From: Vibrio bathopelagicus
GTDB lineage: Bacteria; Pseudomonadota; Gammaproteobacteria; Enterobacterales; Vibrionaceae
DNA: 64,000 nucleotides
Direction of reading: 5' to 3'
NCBI RefSeq assembly: GCF_014879975.1
Contig: NZ_CP062500.1
Coordinates: forward strand, 1,364,001 to 1,428,000
Part shown: in pieces, positions 18,461 to 27,671 of the stretch
Layout: each line of letters starts with the position of its first letter
How positions within the stretch are numbered: position 1 is the stretch's first letter
Program-made: the position numbers and the translations under genes
The notes under the pieces: model-generated
Seen by the model: the letters and a program-made list of their open reading frames with translations, nothing else
Databases searched by the model: none
Told to the model about the DNA's origin: nothing

Positions 18461-19273
18461 TTACCTTCGTTGACTATTAAAGCGAAACTGCTGCGGGGTG
18501 ACATTAAAAGACGCCTTGAAGGCTTTGATGTAAGACGAGTCGTTTTGATAACCGACTTGGTCAGCAATGCTCTGGATTGAGAACTCTTCATCGAGCAAAG
18601 ACAACGAATAAATTAGTCGGATTTGTTGTCGCCATAACTGAAATGACGTATTGAACTCTTTCGAGAATAGTCGTGACAAGGTTCGCTCTGATGCACCGAC
18701 TTTCTCTCCCCATTCCTTTAGCGACAAATCCAACGCTGGCTTCTCCGTCAGCGCTTCAAACACAAGCTTCAAGCGTCTGTCTTCGGGTAATAACAATTGA
18801 AAGGTCTGAATGTTGTCTTTCATGATCTGATCGTGCAATACCGAGAGTAATCGCGATACCTCTTCATCACTCACTAATCCTTCGCACTGTCTGCGAATTT
18901 CCTGCAATAGCTCATTCAAAAATGGCGTCAGGGTAATGGTTCGCACTTGAGGCTCATACTTAATACCAAAGGCTGGATTAAGGTAAATGCCGACAAACGT
19001 CGTATGGCTTAATGCGATGGACTCATGCTGAATGCCCGCAGGAACAAACAAAGCAGAAGTATGGGGCACAAGATGTTGGTAGTGCTCGGTTTTCGTTTGC
19101 AGCAGGCCTTTGATGGGGAAGATCACTTGATGCCATGTATGTTGGTGCATTGCATCGACGTAGCCCTTGGGCATATCGATGGTCTTCACCAATGCCGGTG
19201 AATTAGGGTGGGCGACCATCATCTCATTTGAGGTGATGATTCCGGAGTGAGAATCTATTTGGCGGGTTGGCAT
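18461..19273 (-). CDS. AraC-family transcriptional regulator
   Basis: A 270-residue regulator with an N-terminal cupin-like sensing domain (about 25-110, HQHTWHQVIFPIKG and LFVPAGIQHES) and a C-terminal double helix-turn-helix (about 165-265, SLKEWGEKVGASERTLSRLF and SIQSIADQVGYQNDSSYIKAFK). The small cupin type resembles regulators of neighbouring efflux or resistance genes such as NimR. It is divergent from the small gene and MOSC gene to its right, which are candidate targets. The effector is unknown. Confidence 0.85.
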   Translation of the reverse strand: MPTRQIDSHSGIITSNEMMVAHPNSPALVKTIDMPKGYVDAMHQHTWHQVIFPIKGLLQTKTEHYQHLVPHTSALFVPAGIQHESIALSHTTFVGIYLNPAFGIKYEPQVRTITLTPFLNELLQEIRRQCEGLVSDEEVSRLLSVLHDQIMKDNIQTFQLLLPEDRRLKLVFEALTEKPALDLSLKEWGEKVGASERTLSRLFSKEFNTSFQLWRQQIRLIYSLSLLDEEFSIQSIADQVGYQNDSSYIKAFKASFNVTPQQFRFNSQRR

Positions 19274-19360
19274 GGTTAACTGTCTTTATGTCCCTATTCT
19301 GACGCGGCTGGACTAGGCTATCATGCCCGGCAGAGTGAATGAAGTGGAGAGGGTGCACGT

Positions 19361-19603
19361 ATGCGATATCAAGTTGAAATATCGAAAGAAAACCAACTAC
19401 TATTCAAGGTCGATATTGAAGGCGTTAACCAAAACAAGTGCCAAACATCGCTCGAAACGGTATTGGCTAAGTTTCCGAAAACAGAAGGCTATCAGCGTAA
19501 TGTATTGCTTTCGAACAGCGAAACACGCTACTTAAAAAGTACAGAACACAGCATGGAAGTACTGGCGGCGATTCCGGTATTTGAATCACTGGGCGAGCAA
19601 TAA
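19361..19603 (+). CDS. Small protein of unknown function
   Basis: An 80-residue, charged, soluble protein with a good ribosome-binding site (GGAGAGGG about 10 bases before the ATG). No motif is recognised and it has no signal peptide or membrane segment. It lies 54 bp before the MOSC gene on the same strand and 87 bp from the divergent AraC-family gene, so the two + strand genes may form a unit under that regulator. Confidence 0.6.
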   Translation: MRYQVEISKENQLLFKVDIEGVNQNKCQTSLETVLAKFPKTEGYQRNVLLSNSETRYLKSTEHSMEVLAAIPVFESLGEQ

Positions 19604-19657
19604 GTTGGCTTTAGCTGGTATAAAACAGCAATAAGTTTTAGGTAAGAAGGAAGAGAT

Positions 19658-20350
19658 ATGAAGAAGTTAGGCGTAGTAAATAGTGTATTGGCTGGCAAAA
19701 CCGTTACTTTTGCGCACGGTTCAAACAGTGCCATTGATAAGCAGGTTTTGTCGGAGCGCCAGCACGCCACAGAGCTTGGTTTTACCAATGATGAACAAGG
19801 CGACCCTCGCTTTCATGGTGGCATTCAGAAAGCCCTTCATATTTATCCAAGTGAGCACTACCCGGTTTGGCAGCAAGAGTTGGGCGACAAAGACATCTTC
19901 CAATCTGCAGGCGCATTTGGCGAGAACTTAAGCTCAAGCGGTATTTCAGAACAATCCATTTGTTTGAAAGATAAGGTTCGCATCGGATCAACTTTATTGG
20001 AAGTCTCACAGGGGCGCATGCCTTGTTGGAAGCTCAATGTACGATTCGATCAAAACGATATGGCAAGAAGACTACAAGACACACTTCGAACTGGGTGGTA
20101 CTTCCGAGTATTGGAAGAAGGTGATATTGGCGCAGGCGACGAGATCATTCTGTGTGAAAGACCTTACCCAGATTGGTCGCTCGCTCGTATCATGGGCTCG
20201 GTATTTACTGGCAGCCTTGATAGAGAAGAGCTAAGTCAGATGGCTGACCTTCCGTTAGTCGAATCTTGGGGCAAGTTGGTTGAACGTCGTCTAGAAACAG
20301 GTGAAGTCGAAGATTGGGAGATGCGGTTAGTTGGTCCTACAGCAGCATAA
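19658..20350 (+). CDS. MOSC-domain protein, YiiM type
   Basis: A 230-residue soluble protein with a MOSC domain over about residues 25-165. It has the HGGIQKALHIYPSEHY segment, FGENLSSSG, and the conserved cysteine in GRMPCWKLN, which in MOSC proteins coordinates molybdenum or sulfur. A YiiM-type C-terminal helical extension follows (WSLARIMGSVF). YiiM handles N-hydroxylated base analogues in E. coli using molybdenum cofactor. The ribosome-binding site AAGGAAGAG is good. Confidence 0.85.
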   Translation: MKKLGVVNSVLAGKTVTFAHGSNSAIDKQVLSERQHATELGFTNDEQGDPRFHGGIQKALHIYPSEHYPVWQQELGDKDIFQSAGAFGENLSSSGISEQSICLKDKVRIGSTLLEVSQGRMPCWKLNVRFDQNDMARRLQDTLRTGWYFRVLEEGDIGAGDEIILCERPYPDWSLARIMGSVFTGSLDREELSQMADLPLVESWGKLVERRLETGEVEDWEMRLVGPTAA

Positions 20351-20369
20351 ACCTGGATGACAAAAAGCA

Positions 20370-20403
20370 ATAAAGCCCACTAATGGAAGTTAGTGGGCTT
20401 TAT
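20370..20403. terminator. Terminator after the MOSC gene
   Basis: 14-bp perfect stem ATAAAGCCCACTAA / TTAGTGGGCTTTAT with a six-base loop, between convergent genes. Confidence 0.88.
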
Positions 20404-20441
20404 GTTTATACGTTCTATTTAACGTCAGTCTTAATTAGTAA

Positions 20442-21158
20442 TTAGAGCCAGAAATTCTTCAAAGGCATCTCAGAGTCAAAGTGATGAGCGATCTGTGCTT
20501 GGAGTAATTCAGCGGTCGCAATAGCATCGGTTAGCGCGTGGTGCGGTGTGTAGTCGGGTAAGTGGTATCGACGACGACTCTGCCCCAATCTCACTGAAGC
20601 TGGCTTTTTACCTTTTAGCTTATTCCACAAACCGCCAGCCAGTTTATTCTGGATTTGAGATTCGATCTCGAGCGTATCGAGGACTGGGAACTCAATGCCT
20701 TCTCCGAGTCGCACCTTCAATGCATTATCTAAGAAGTCACGTTCGATACGACGATAGTGAACCACAGGAATATGTCCTGCCATTGATTCTAAGATCTCGC
20801 CCAGCACTTCGCTAAGATCTGGAGCATCAATGATGTCATTGTGAGTGATGCCATGAATCACGACAGACTCTTCTTCCAACTTCTGTTTTGGTCTTAGCGT
20901 CCAGTGTTTGGCTTGTCGCAAGTAGATGCGATTGAGCGTAAATGGCACTAAACCAATAGTAATGATGCCGTCTTTGTTTGGGTTTAACCCCGTGGTTTCA
21001 AAGTCGACAGCCAAGAAAGTCACTTCTGAAAGTGGCGTATCAGGCGCAGGAAGAGGCTGGCTATAAAAGTGCTTTAAGCGGTCGTCGCGAGCGCGCTCGA
21101 GCTTCTGAGCAAACTTAAACGGCCAATCGACCGCAGGTGATCTGAATAGTTTGTTCAT
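20442..21158 (-). CDS. DEDDh 3'-5' exonuclease, Pol III epsilon-like
   Basis: A 238-residue exonuclease-fold protein. Exo I is FLAVDFETTGLNPNKD (Asp-x-Glu), Exo II is the VVHYRRIERDFLD region, and Exo III is HHALTDAIATAELL (His-x4-Asp), giving the DEDDh set. It starts five bases after the stop of the cNMP/CBS/nucleotidyltransferase gene. This pair is a recurring arrangement in gamma-proteobacteria, so a joint role is likely, but substrate and pathway are unknown to me. It is not dnaQ. Confidence 0.87.
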   Translation of the reverse strand: MNKLFRSPAVDWPFKFAQKLERARDDRLKHFYSQPLPAPDTPLSEVTFLAVDFETTGLNPNKDGIITIGLVPFTLNRIYLRQAKHWTLRPKQKLEEESVVIHGITHNDIIDAPDLSEVLGEILESMAGHIPVVHYRRIERDFLDNALKVRLGEGIEFPVLDTLEIESQIQNKLAGGLWNKLKGKKPASVRLGQSRRRYHLPDYTPHHALTDAIATAELLQAQIAHHFDSEMPLKNFWL

Positions 21159-21163
21159 AGGCC

Positions 21164-23062
21164 CTACTTAAACTTATTGCTAGCTTGATAACGGAACTTA
21201 AGGAAGTTTTGCGCATTACTTAAAATTTGGAATGCGTCCTTTAGATTGCGTCGTTCGAAGTCAGATAAGTTCTCTGGTTCAATGTTGTTATCAGGCTCGA
21301 TATTGTTATCAACATCGTGCGCTTGGTGACGAATACGAACCAAGGAGATGAACTCCATGGCGTCTTTCAAATCCTGCGCTCTGCCTTTAGGCAAAATACC
21401 TGCATCGATAATATCGTCCAAACGTTCAAATGAGTTTTTCGAACGAGAAGCCACAGCTAACGAGTGAACACGAATCAAGTCTGCGAGTGGTGCGGTGCCA
21501 CGACGTTTAAGGTTGATCGAGTTGTTGTGGCGGCCATCTTTCTCCATTACGAAATCTTTGAAGAAACCCAGAGGCGGTGTGCGGTTGAGCGCATTACGAG
21601 CAAGACATGCCAAGAAACGGTTGTTCTTACGTGCACGTCTTACGATGAAGCTGTTCAATTGCTCAGCCCATTTTAAGCGGCCATATACGCCATCTAAATC
21701 AAAGAAGATGGAAGCATTCAGTAGCGCTTTCGGGTTTGGATCATCAATCCAATCGGCAAAGCATTCTTCCCATTGTCGACGTGTCATGCGCCAAGTTGGG
21801 TTAGTCGCCATGATGTCACCCGTACAATACACATAGCCACACTGGTCTAAACCGTCACAGATGAAGGTCGATAGCTCTTCAAAATATTTGCCGTGCTTTT
21901 TCTCGTCGTAGGTGTCATCAAGAATGATGGCGTTATCTTGGTCTGTGACCAGTAACTGCTCGTCGCGTCCCATAGAGCCGAGTGCAAGGAAACAATAAGG
22001 AATCGGTGCTTTACCCAATTTCTCTTCACCTAGCTCGATAATACGTTGTTTAAAGCTGCGGCCTATTACTGACATCGCGGTGCCAACCATGTGGGCATTG
22101 GCATCTTCATTAACCAAGCGTACAAAGCTATCTTTTACTTGTTCGGAAAGTACTTTCAGGTCTTCGATACTTTGTTGTTGGAAGATACTACTTACCAACA
22201 ATAGCGAGTTTTGAGATTCGTAACGTACGATATCGGTCGCTTCGATAATACCAATAGGCTTCTTATCTTTTAGCACTGGTAGGTGATGCACGTTGTAGCG
22301 AAGCATGGTCATCATAGCTTCGTATACATAAGCATTATGGTCGAGCGAGATAACCTCTGGCGTCATCACACTGGATACTTCATCTGATGGGTCTAGACCT
22401 TCAGCAAGTACACGTGTACATAAATCACGGTCGGTGATAATACCGATAACGGGTGTCGAATCATCCTCTTCGTCTTCGACGATATCTGGGTCGATAATCA
22501 GTAGGGAAGAGACGTTATCTTCGGCCATCATGGTGGCAGCTTGCTGAATAGTGCGCGTTTTCTCGATCATCGGTGCTTCACTGGTGAGCAGTGTTTTAAC
22601 CTTGGATGTCGTTAAATCGTTGGCGTCGTTACTATCTAAGTTAGCCTGACGCAGTCGCGCATTATCTTCTACTTCGACAAAGTCGGCGAAGGAATCATAG
22701 TTGTCATAAAGTTCTTGGAAAATAGGCTCAGGGATACAGTAGAGTAGGGTGTCTTCTGTTGCCTTAACAGGGAAGCGAACTTTGTTGTTGGTGAGTAACC
22801 CCATTTGGCCGAACAAATGGCCTTCATCGAGGCGGTTATAGAGCTCCCCTTTACGGCGATAGACTTCCACTTCGCCGCTTCGAACTATGTAAAGATCATT
22901 AATCTGGTCACCAAAGTGAATGATAGGTGTGTCTTGGCGGTAATAAGAAATTTCCACGCTACTGGTCACTTTCGCCAACATCTCCTCAGGGAGTTCTGTG
23001 AAAGGGGGGTATTGTGCCAGAAAGTTTTGAATCTCTAATAACTCAGCATCCATAATGAACAT
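21164..23062 (-). CDS. cNMP-binding / CBS-pair / DUF294 nucleotidyltransferase-like protein
   Basis: A 632-residue soluble protein: cyclic-nucleotide-binding domain (about 15-135, VRSGEVEVYRRKG and GHLFGQMGLL), two CBS motifs (about 155-290), DUF294 with a GlnD-like nucleotidyltransferase core (FLALGSMGRDEQLLVTDQDNAI, about 360-385), and the DUF294 C-terminal helical domain. The GSMGRDE...DQDN pattern keeps the nucleotidyltransferase Asp residues. Near the C-terminus a six-residue repeat (DNNIEP twice) comes from an 18-bp tandem duplication at about 21282-21317. Two ATGs are possible (23062 and 23053); MDAELLEIQ at 23053 is equally likely. It lies five bases before the exonuclease gene. Confidence 0.87.
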   Translation of the reverse strand: MFIMDAELLEIQNFLAQYPPFTELPEEMLAKVTSSVEISYYRQDTPIIHFGDQINDLYIVRSGEVEVYRRKGELYNRLDEGHLFGQMGLLTNNKVRFPVKATEDTLLYCIPEPIFQELYDNYDSFADFVEVEDNARLRQANLDSNDANDLTTSKVKTLLTSEAPMIEKTRTIQQAATMMAEDNVSSLLIIDPDIVEDEEDDSTPVIGIITDRDLCTRVLAEGLDPSDEVSSVMTPEVISLDHNAYVYEAMMTMLRYNVHHLPVLKDKKPIGIIEATDIVRYESQNSLLLVSSIFQQQSIEDLKVLSEQVKDSFVRLVNEDANAHMVGTAMSVIGRSFKQRIIELGEEKLGKAPIPYCFLALGSMGRDEQLLVTDQDNAIILDDTYDEKKHGKYFEELSTFICDGLDQCGYVYCTGDIMATNPTWRMTRRQWEECFADWIDDPNPKALLNASIFFDLDGVYGRLKWAEQLNSFIVRRARKNNRFLACLARNALNRTPPLGFFKDFVMEKDGRHNNSINLKRRGTAPLADLIRVHSLAVASRSKNSFERLDDIIDAGILPKGRAQDLKDAMEFISLVRIRHQAHDVDNNIEPDNNIEPENLSDFERRNLKDAFQILSNAQNFLKFRYQASNKFK

Positions 23063-23203
23063 CCATTAGTTTGTATGATTTCATGGTACAACATTTGATA
23101 ATATTTTGCCGTCACAAATCAATCTGTGAGCTAAAACCTTTTTAAAGTCTTATGGATAGACTAACCTTTCAATTAATGGAGTGACAGTTTAAGGATGATA
23201 GGA

Positions 23204-23848
23204 ATGTCGAAGTGGAAGCTTAGTTTTGTATCTGCAGTTTTTATGTTTTCTCCAAGTTTGTGGGCAGACACTCACAGTGTGGATATTTTAGATTACGACC
23301 ATATATATGCGACCGCGCATTCGGGCAGTTTAAATGAAGATGTAGGCAGTAATAACAATGCCTCGTCGTATGGGTTAGGCGTCAGTTACGCGATGACGGA
23401 TGATTGGTTGTTGCTGGGAGACTACAGCGCACGCTTCATTCACCCTGATGACACCACAACTCGAATTGACACGCTTATGCCAGGTGTTGGTTACCGTTAC
23501 AGCATTAAGAATGATTTAGATATAGTGGCTTACTACCTGCTTGGTATCACTAAAGGCAAGGTTGAAGATAATGACACCAACCGAACTGAATCTTCAGACA
23601 CCGAGTTCATCCAAGGGGTAAAAGCCGAGCTTAACTATGGCTTTGCGAAACGTTGGATTGCCAATGGCAGCGTGCAAGTGAACCGCAGTGATTTGTTCGA
23701 CGAAGAGATTTACCATTTAGGTTTGCGCTATCTCGTGACCAATAAGTTTGCGATTGGCGGCTCTTACCAGCACCGAGATGGTGAGGGAAGTAAAGGTGGA
23801 AGTGAGAGGACGAATGAGTTAGGTGTAGAGTTCTTCCTAGAGTACTAA
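23204..23848 (+). CDS. Predicted outer-membrane beta-barrel protein
   Basis: A 214-residue protein with a signal peptide (MSKWKLSFVSAVFMFSPSLWA, cut before DTHS) and repeated amphipathic strands (YGLGVSYAMTDDWLLLGDYSARF, MPGVGYRYSIKNDLDIVAYYLLG). It ends ELGVEFFLEY with a terminal aromatic residue, all as in small outer-membrane barrels. An earlier ATG at 23195 directly abuts the ribosome-binding site TAAGG, so the ATG nine bases further on at 23204 is preferred. Function unknown. Confidence 0.75.
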   Translation: MSKWKLSFVSAVFMFSPSLWADTHSVDILDYDHIYATAHSGSLNEDVGSNNNASSYGLGVSYAMTDDWLLLGDYSARFIHPDDTTTRIDTLMPGVGYRYSIKNDLDIVAYYLLGITKGKVEDNDTNRTESSDTEFIQGVKAELNYGFAKRWIANGSVQVNRSDLFDEEIYHLGLRYLVTNKFAIGGSYQHRDGEGSKGGSERTNELGVEFFLEY

Positions 23849-23905
23849 CTAGTAACGTAAAGACTACGTTTCTTAACCGCTCATAAATAAAGAAGACAGA
23901 CACAA

Positions 23906-23931
23906 AAAAGCCAGCTTAGTCGCTGGCTTTT
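23906..23931. terminator. Terminator between barrel gene and aspC
   Basis: AAAAGCCAGC-TTAGTC-GCTGGCTTTT, symmetric A and T runs, between convergent genes. Confidence 0.9.
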
Positions 23932-23971
23932 GCATATCTATATGTCTACGAATATAGGCTTCACTTTACGA

Positions 23972-25162
23972 TTAAAGAACCGCAGCTAGACCTTTACATA
24001 GAGGACCCATGTTTGACTTAGTCATACCAGCAACACTGATACGGCCAGAGCCGACAATGTAGATAGCGAATTCATCTTTCAGGCGAGTTACTTGTTCCTT
24101 GCTTAGACCAGAGAACGAGAACATGCCGTTTTGGCGCTCGATGAATGTGAAGTCTGCGTCTACACCTTCAGATTTCAGTGTCGTAACAAACAGCTCGCGC
24201 ATCTCTTGGATACGGTCGCGCATTTCTGCTACTTCTGCTTCCCATTCAGCTCGTAGATCAGCATCACCAAGGATGTGAGTAACGACAGCACTGCCGTGCG
24301 CTGGTGGGTTAGAGTAGATAGAGCGAATGATGCTCTTAACTTGAGAGAATGCTGTTGTTGCTACGTCTGCAGATTCAGCAACCAATGTGAATGCACCAAC
24401 ACGTTCGTTGTACAAGCCAAAGTTCTTAGAGAACGAGCTCGCCACTAGGATTTCTTTGTTGTATTGAGCAAAAATACGTAGGCCAGCTGCATCTTCTTCA
24501 ACACCTTTTGCAAAACCTTGGTAAGCAAAATCGAATAGAGGAAGCAGTTTCTTCTCAGCAACGAGCTTAGCCAGAACTTCCCACTCTTCAGTTGTTGGGT
24601 CGATTCCTGTTGGGTTATGACAGCAGCCGTGAAGAAGAACGATATCACCTTCAGAAGCTTTCTCTAGGTCAGCAACCATGCCTGCGAAGTCTTTGTCTTT
24701 TGTTTCAGCGTTGTAGTAGCTGTATTGAGCCGTCTCGATACCTGCAGCAGCGAAAACGCCGTTGTGGTTTGCCCAAGTTGGGTTACTGATCCAGATTTTT
24801 ACGTCGCCCAGTTGGCGCTTGATGAATTCACCCGCTACGCGAAGTGCACCTGTACCACCTGGAGCTTGTGCTGTTTTAGCGCGTTGAGATGTTACGATCT
24901 CTGCGTCTGAACCGAAAAGAAGTTTCTGAACCGCTAGACCGTATTCAGCTGTACCTTCAATCGTTAGGTAAGATTTGGTTTTTTCGTTTTCAAGAAGTGC
25001 AGCTTCTGCTTTCTTTACTGTTTTAAGTACAGGCGTTTGACCATCTTCATTTTTGTAGATGCCAACACCAAGGTTGATTTTCTCTGCACGAGAGTCTTTT
25101 TTAAACTCTTCAGTAAGGCCGAGGATAGGATCGGCGGGAGCAGCTAACACTTTTTCAAACAT
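23972..25162 (-). CDS. aspC: Aspartate aminotransferase (class I, AspC/TyrB group)
   Basis: A 396-residue fold-type I PLP aminotransferase moving amino groups between aspartate and 2-oxoglutarate; members also accept aromatic amino acids. It matches E. coli AspC in length and text: [16 protein letters not shown] start, [24 protein letters not shown], Lys246 ([14 protein letters not shown]) as PLP lysine, and the arginine of GSGRISVAG near the end. The frame opens six codons earlier, but the ATG at 25162 matches the family start. TyrB is the closest alternative. Confidence 0.93.
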   Translation of the reverse strand: MFEKVLAAPADPILGLTEEFKKDSRAEKINLGVGIYKNEDGQTPVLKTVKKAEAALLENEKTKSYLTIEGTAEYGLAVQKLLFGSDAEIVTSQRAKTAQAPGGTGALRVAGEFIKRQLGDVKIWISNPTWANHNGVFAAAGIETAQYSYYNAETKDKDFAGMVADLEKASEGDIVLLHGCCHNPTGIDPTTEEWEVLAKLVAEKKLLPLFDFAYQGFAKGVEEDAAGLRIFAQYNKEILVASSFSKNFGLYNERVGAFTLVAESADVATTAFSQVKSIIRSIYSNPPAHGSAVVTHILGDADLRAEWEAEVAEMRDRIQEMRELFVTTLKSEGVDADFTFIERQNGMFSFSGLSKEQVTRLKDEFAIYIVGSGRISVAGMTKSNMGPLCKGLAAVL

Positions 25163-25312
25163 AATCTTCATCCATGTCAATTGAGAGGGGATAGTATCTA
25201 AGGGTAGTTATACCTGTATGGAATTTTTAAGACAATACGAAGTGAACAGAAAGGCTAAAAAAAATCCATTTCAATCAGATTTATTGACTAAAGAGGGTAT
25301 TTGATAACAAAA

Positions 25313-25338
25313 CACCCTACGGATTAACCTATAGGGTG
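25313..25338 (-). terminator. Terminator after the HD-GYP gene
   Basis: CACCCTA / TAGGGTG with a 12-nt loop, followed on the minus strand by TTTTGTTA, 27 bp after the HD-GYP stop. Confidence 0.75.
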
Positions 25339-25364
25339 CAAGAAGTTAGTGGTTTTTGAATAGA

Positions 25365-26867
25365 TTACGCTGGTTGAGCAACAAGGCTTTCGCGTTCAAG
25401 TTCACTCGCGATATTTTTGCCATCTTTGTAGGTCGCGGCAATCGAAACAAACGCTTGCTCAACAGCCAGAAAAGCGTCGATAATTTGTGGGTCAAAATGC
25501 GTCCCATTGCCATCTAAGATAATCTGTTTAGCTTGCTCATGAGTAAAGGCTGGCTTGTAGACTCGCTTCGAGATGAGCGCATCATAAACATCGGCTAATG
25601 CCATTAAACGACCCGATAACGGAATTTCTTCACCAGACAGTTGGTTTGGATAACCGCTGCCGTTCCATTTCTCGTGGTGAGTGAGAGAAATCTCTTTCGC
25701 GACTCTTAAGAAAGAGCTGCTTCCTAATTGTTTCTCTGCAATAGATAACGCTTCGGCGCCAATAGCAGGGTGACCTTTCATTATCTCAAACTCTTCGTCA
25801 GTCAGCTTACCCGGCTTCAGCAGCACACTGTCAGGTATACCCACCTTGCCTACATCATGCAGTGGGGCAGACTTATAAAGCAGCTCGATATAGTTGGGTG
25901 TTAACAAGGTCGCGTGAGCTTCCGATTTACTGAGTTCTTGCGCGAGAACCTTAACGTACTCTTGAGTTCTTAGGATATGTGCGCCAGTTTCATTGTCTCG
26001 AGATTCAGCCAATGCAGATAAGCTTACAATAGCAACGTCGCGCGTGGTTTTGATTTCGTTTTGTGCCGTTTCAAGGCTATCAAGCATGGTGTTGGTCATT
26101 GATGCCATTGAGCCAAGCTCGTTGTAGCCGAAAATAGGTAAACGAACGCCTTGTTCGCCATTGGTGACCTTGCTCAATGCGTGCTCTTGGCTAAGGAGAA
26201 TGCGTTTAATCAGCTTGCTCCAAAGTGCCATGATGATGATTGCGTAGCCACCAAGTACCACCGCTAAATAAATGAATTCTTTGATCACACTGATCTTGCC
26301 GGTGCCGTCTAACAAACGGTCAGGGTTGTGCTCTAGCCAAAAGATGTCTTTGACGGCAATCATCGTCAACATCGTCGTTAGTGTGACTAGAAGAACTATG
26401 ACCAAGCCTATCATCTGCTTGACCAGTGAACTTCTCTCACCAATTAGATGAAAATCAAACTTGCCAGTCGACTCCATTTTATCCATTTGGTTAAGTTTGG
26501 CGTTTAGCTGAAGAATGGTTCCAGTAAAGAAACCAAATAAGCTCATGCCGAACAGCACTTTCAAATTACTATCTATGGTGAATTCATAGCTTAGGTTGTA
26601 ATAGAGCGCGAAAGGGACACTTGCAGTAAAAAACAATAGGGTATCGAGTTGTGCTAACCGACCTTGTTTGACTAAAGTGTGCTGCGCTAATAGGTAATGA
26701 CGAACGAGCCATAATAAGACGAAGACGATACTAACGTGCGTGAAAATCTCTAACGTGGTTAGGCTTTCGAGCATAGGACATACTCGGCTGCCGTAGGTGC
26801 CAAACAGCACGCCTGCGATGACGTATAACTTAGTCGTTAGCGATTGATTGTAGTTTGAATTATCCAT
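25365..26867 (-). CDS. Membrane-bound HD-GYP c-di-GMP phosphodiesterase
   Basis: A 500-residue protein with about six membrane segments in the first 215 residues, a HAMP-like linker (about 218-275), and an HD-GYP domain (about 280-480). The metal-binding HD is at 337-338 (PLHDVGKVGIPD), the second His pair at 397-398 (LTHHEKW) and Gly-Tyr-Pro at 405-407, so all catalytic motifs are present and the protein should break down c-di-GMP. The N-terminal membrane part is not a sensor I can name. It is a single-gene unit and probably opposes diguanylate cyclases such as the one at 57108. Confidence 0.9.
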   Translation of the reverse strand: MDNSNYNQSLTTKLYVIAGVLFGTYGSRVCPMLESLTTLEIFTHVSIVFVLLWLVRHYLLAQHTLVKQGRLAQLDTLLFFTASVPFALYYNLSYEFTIDSNLKVLFGMSLFGFFTGTILQLNAKLNQMDKMESTGKFDFHLIGERSSLVKQMIGLVIVLLVTLTTMLTMIAVKDIFWLEHNPDRLLDGTGKISVIKEFIYLAVVLGGYAIIIMALWSKLIKRILLSQEHALSKVTNGEQGVRLPIFGYNELGSMASMTNTMLDSLETAQNEIKTTRDVAIVSLSALAESRDNETGAHILRTQEYVKVLAQELSKSEAHATLLTPNYIELLYKSAPLHDVGKVGIPDSVLLKPGKLTDEEFEIMKGHPAIGAEALSIAEKQLGSSSFLRVAKEISLTHHEKWNGSGYPNQLSGEEIPLSGRLMALADVYDALISKRVYKPAFTHEQAKQIILDGNGTHFDPQIIDAFLAVEQAFVSIAATYKDGKNIASELERESLVAQPA

Positions 26868-27094
26868 CGATAAGCCTTTGTTCTCAGTATTCTTAGTTTT
26901 GCAAAACTGTTCTTAGGTTTACATGAGTCAAATATTGATTCACAGACTCAGACGCACGTGTGTTTAATATAGCTGGTGTGAATATGACCGGAAATTCTAT
27001 CGGTAGCTTTCGTGGATTGATACAAGAAACTGGTTTGTGTTAGTGATTTGTTAGCTAGGTGGGGATTATTGCAGCATTTTTATGAAGATACTTG

Positions 27095-27123
27095 AATAGC
27101 CTCCGTTGAAATTAGAGGCTATT
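27095..27123 (-). terminator. Hairpin after the 99-residue gene
   Basis: AATAGCCTC / GAGGCTATT with an 11-nt loop, about 30 bp beyond the stop on the minus strand. The U run is weak, so termination is only probable. Confidence 0.5.
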
Positions 27124-27154
27124 AAGTCGGTACACTTGAGCGAATTAAACCAAG

Positions 27155-27454
27155 TTATTTTTTAAGATTGATTTCAGCTTCAATAGAACTGGTTTCAATA
27201 TCAGGATGAGACGCCAGTTTGTCAGTTGCCCACTGGTTTAAGTGCTTAAGAATTGCAGACACCGCGTGTTTCTCTGTTGGTGCCTGATCTTGCTCTACGT
27301 CGATTTTCTGCTTTGGATGTGAACCTGTCGCATCTTCAGCGATATGAAGCCAATCTGGGTGCCAGTAATATGGTTGGCCACTCGGTGTTGTCCAACTATG
27401 AACACCGTTTGACTCTCCTCTATAACTTAATTGGTCTGCTTTTATTCTTGTCAT
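27155..27454 (-). CDS. Small protein of unknown function
   Basis: A 99-residue hydrophilic protein with an aromatic-rich N-terminal half (SYRGESNGVHSWTTPSGQPY, then YWHPDWLHIAED) and a helical, charged second half. No domain, signal peptide or membrane segment was recognised. A + strand frame overlaps it but looks like a shadow. It is read away from the MocR-type gene with about 215 bp between them. Confidence 0.5.
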   Translation of the reverse strand: MTRIKADQLSYRGESNGVHSWTTPSGQPYYWHPDWLHIAEDATGSHPKQKIDVEQDQAPTEKHAVSAILKHLNQWATDKLASHPDIETSSIEAEINLKK

Positions 27455-27671
27455 TATTATCTCGCATGTTTTTGGGTTACATCAAATTATTGAAGCAGAA
27501 AGCCAACTTAGCTCCTGCCTTGGATACAAACTTAGCAAAGCTTACAAAGTTAACTGTGAACCAATTCACACTATTATAGAAATTAGCTGCAATCATATGG
27601 ATAGCAGCAATAGTTGATAACGTTAGTGATAAAATCTCCGGCTTATAAATTTATCTAGGTAGTACAATTAG

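Noticed and set aside
27253..27579. + strand 108-codon frame opposite the 99-residue gene
   Set aside because: Leu/Ser-rich shadow of the minus frame with no ribosome-binding site; the minus frame has the more protein-like composition, though neither is certain.
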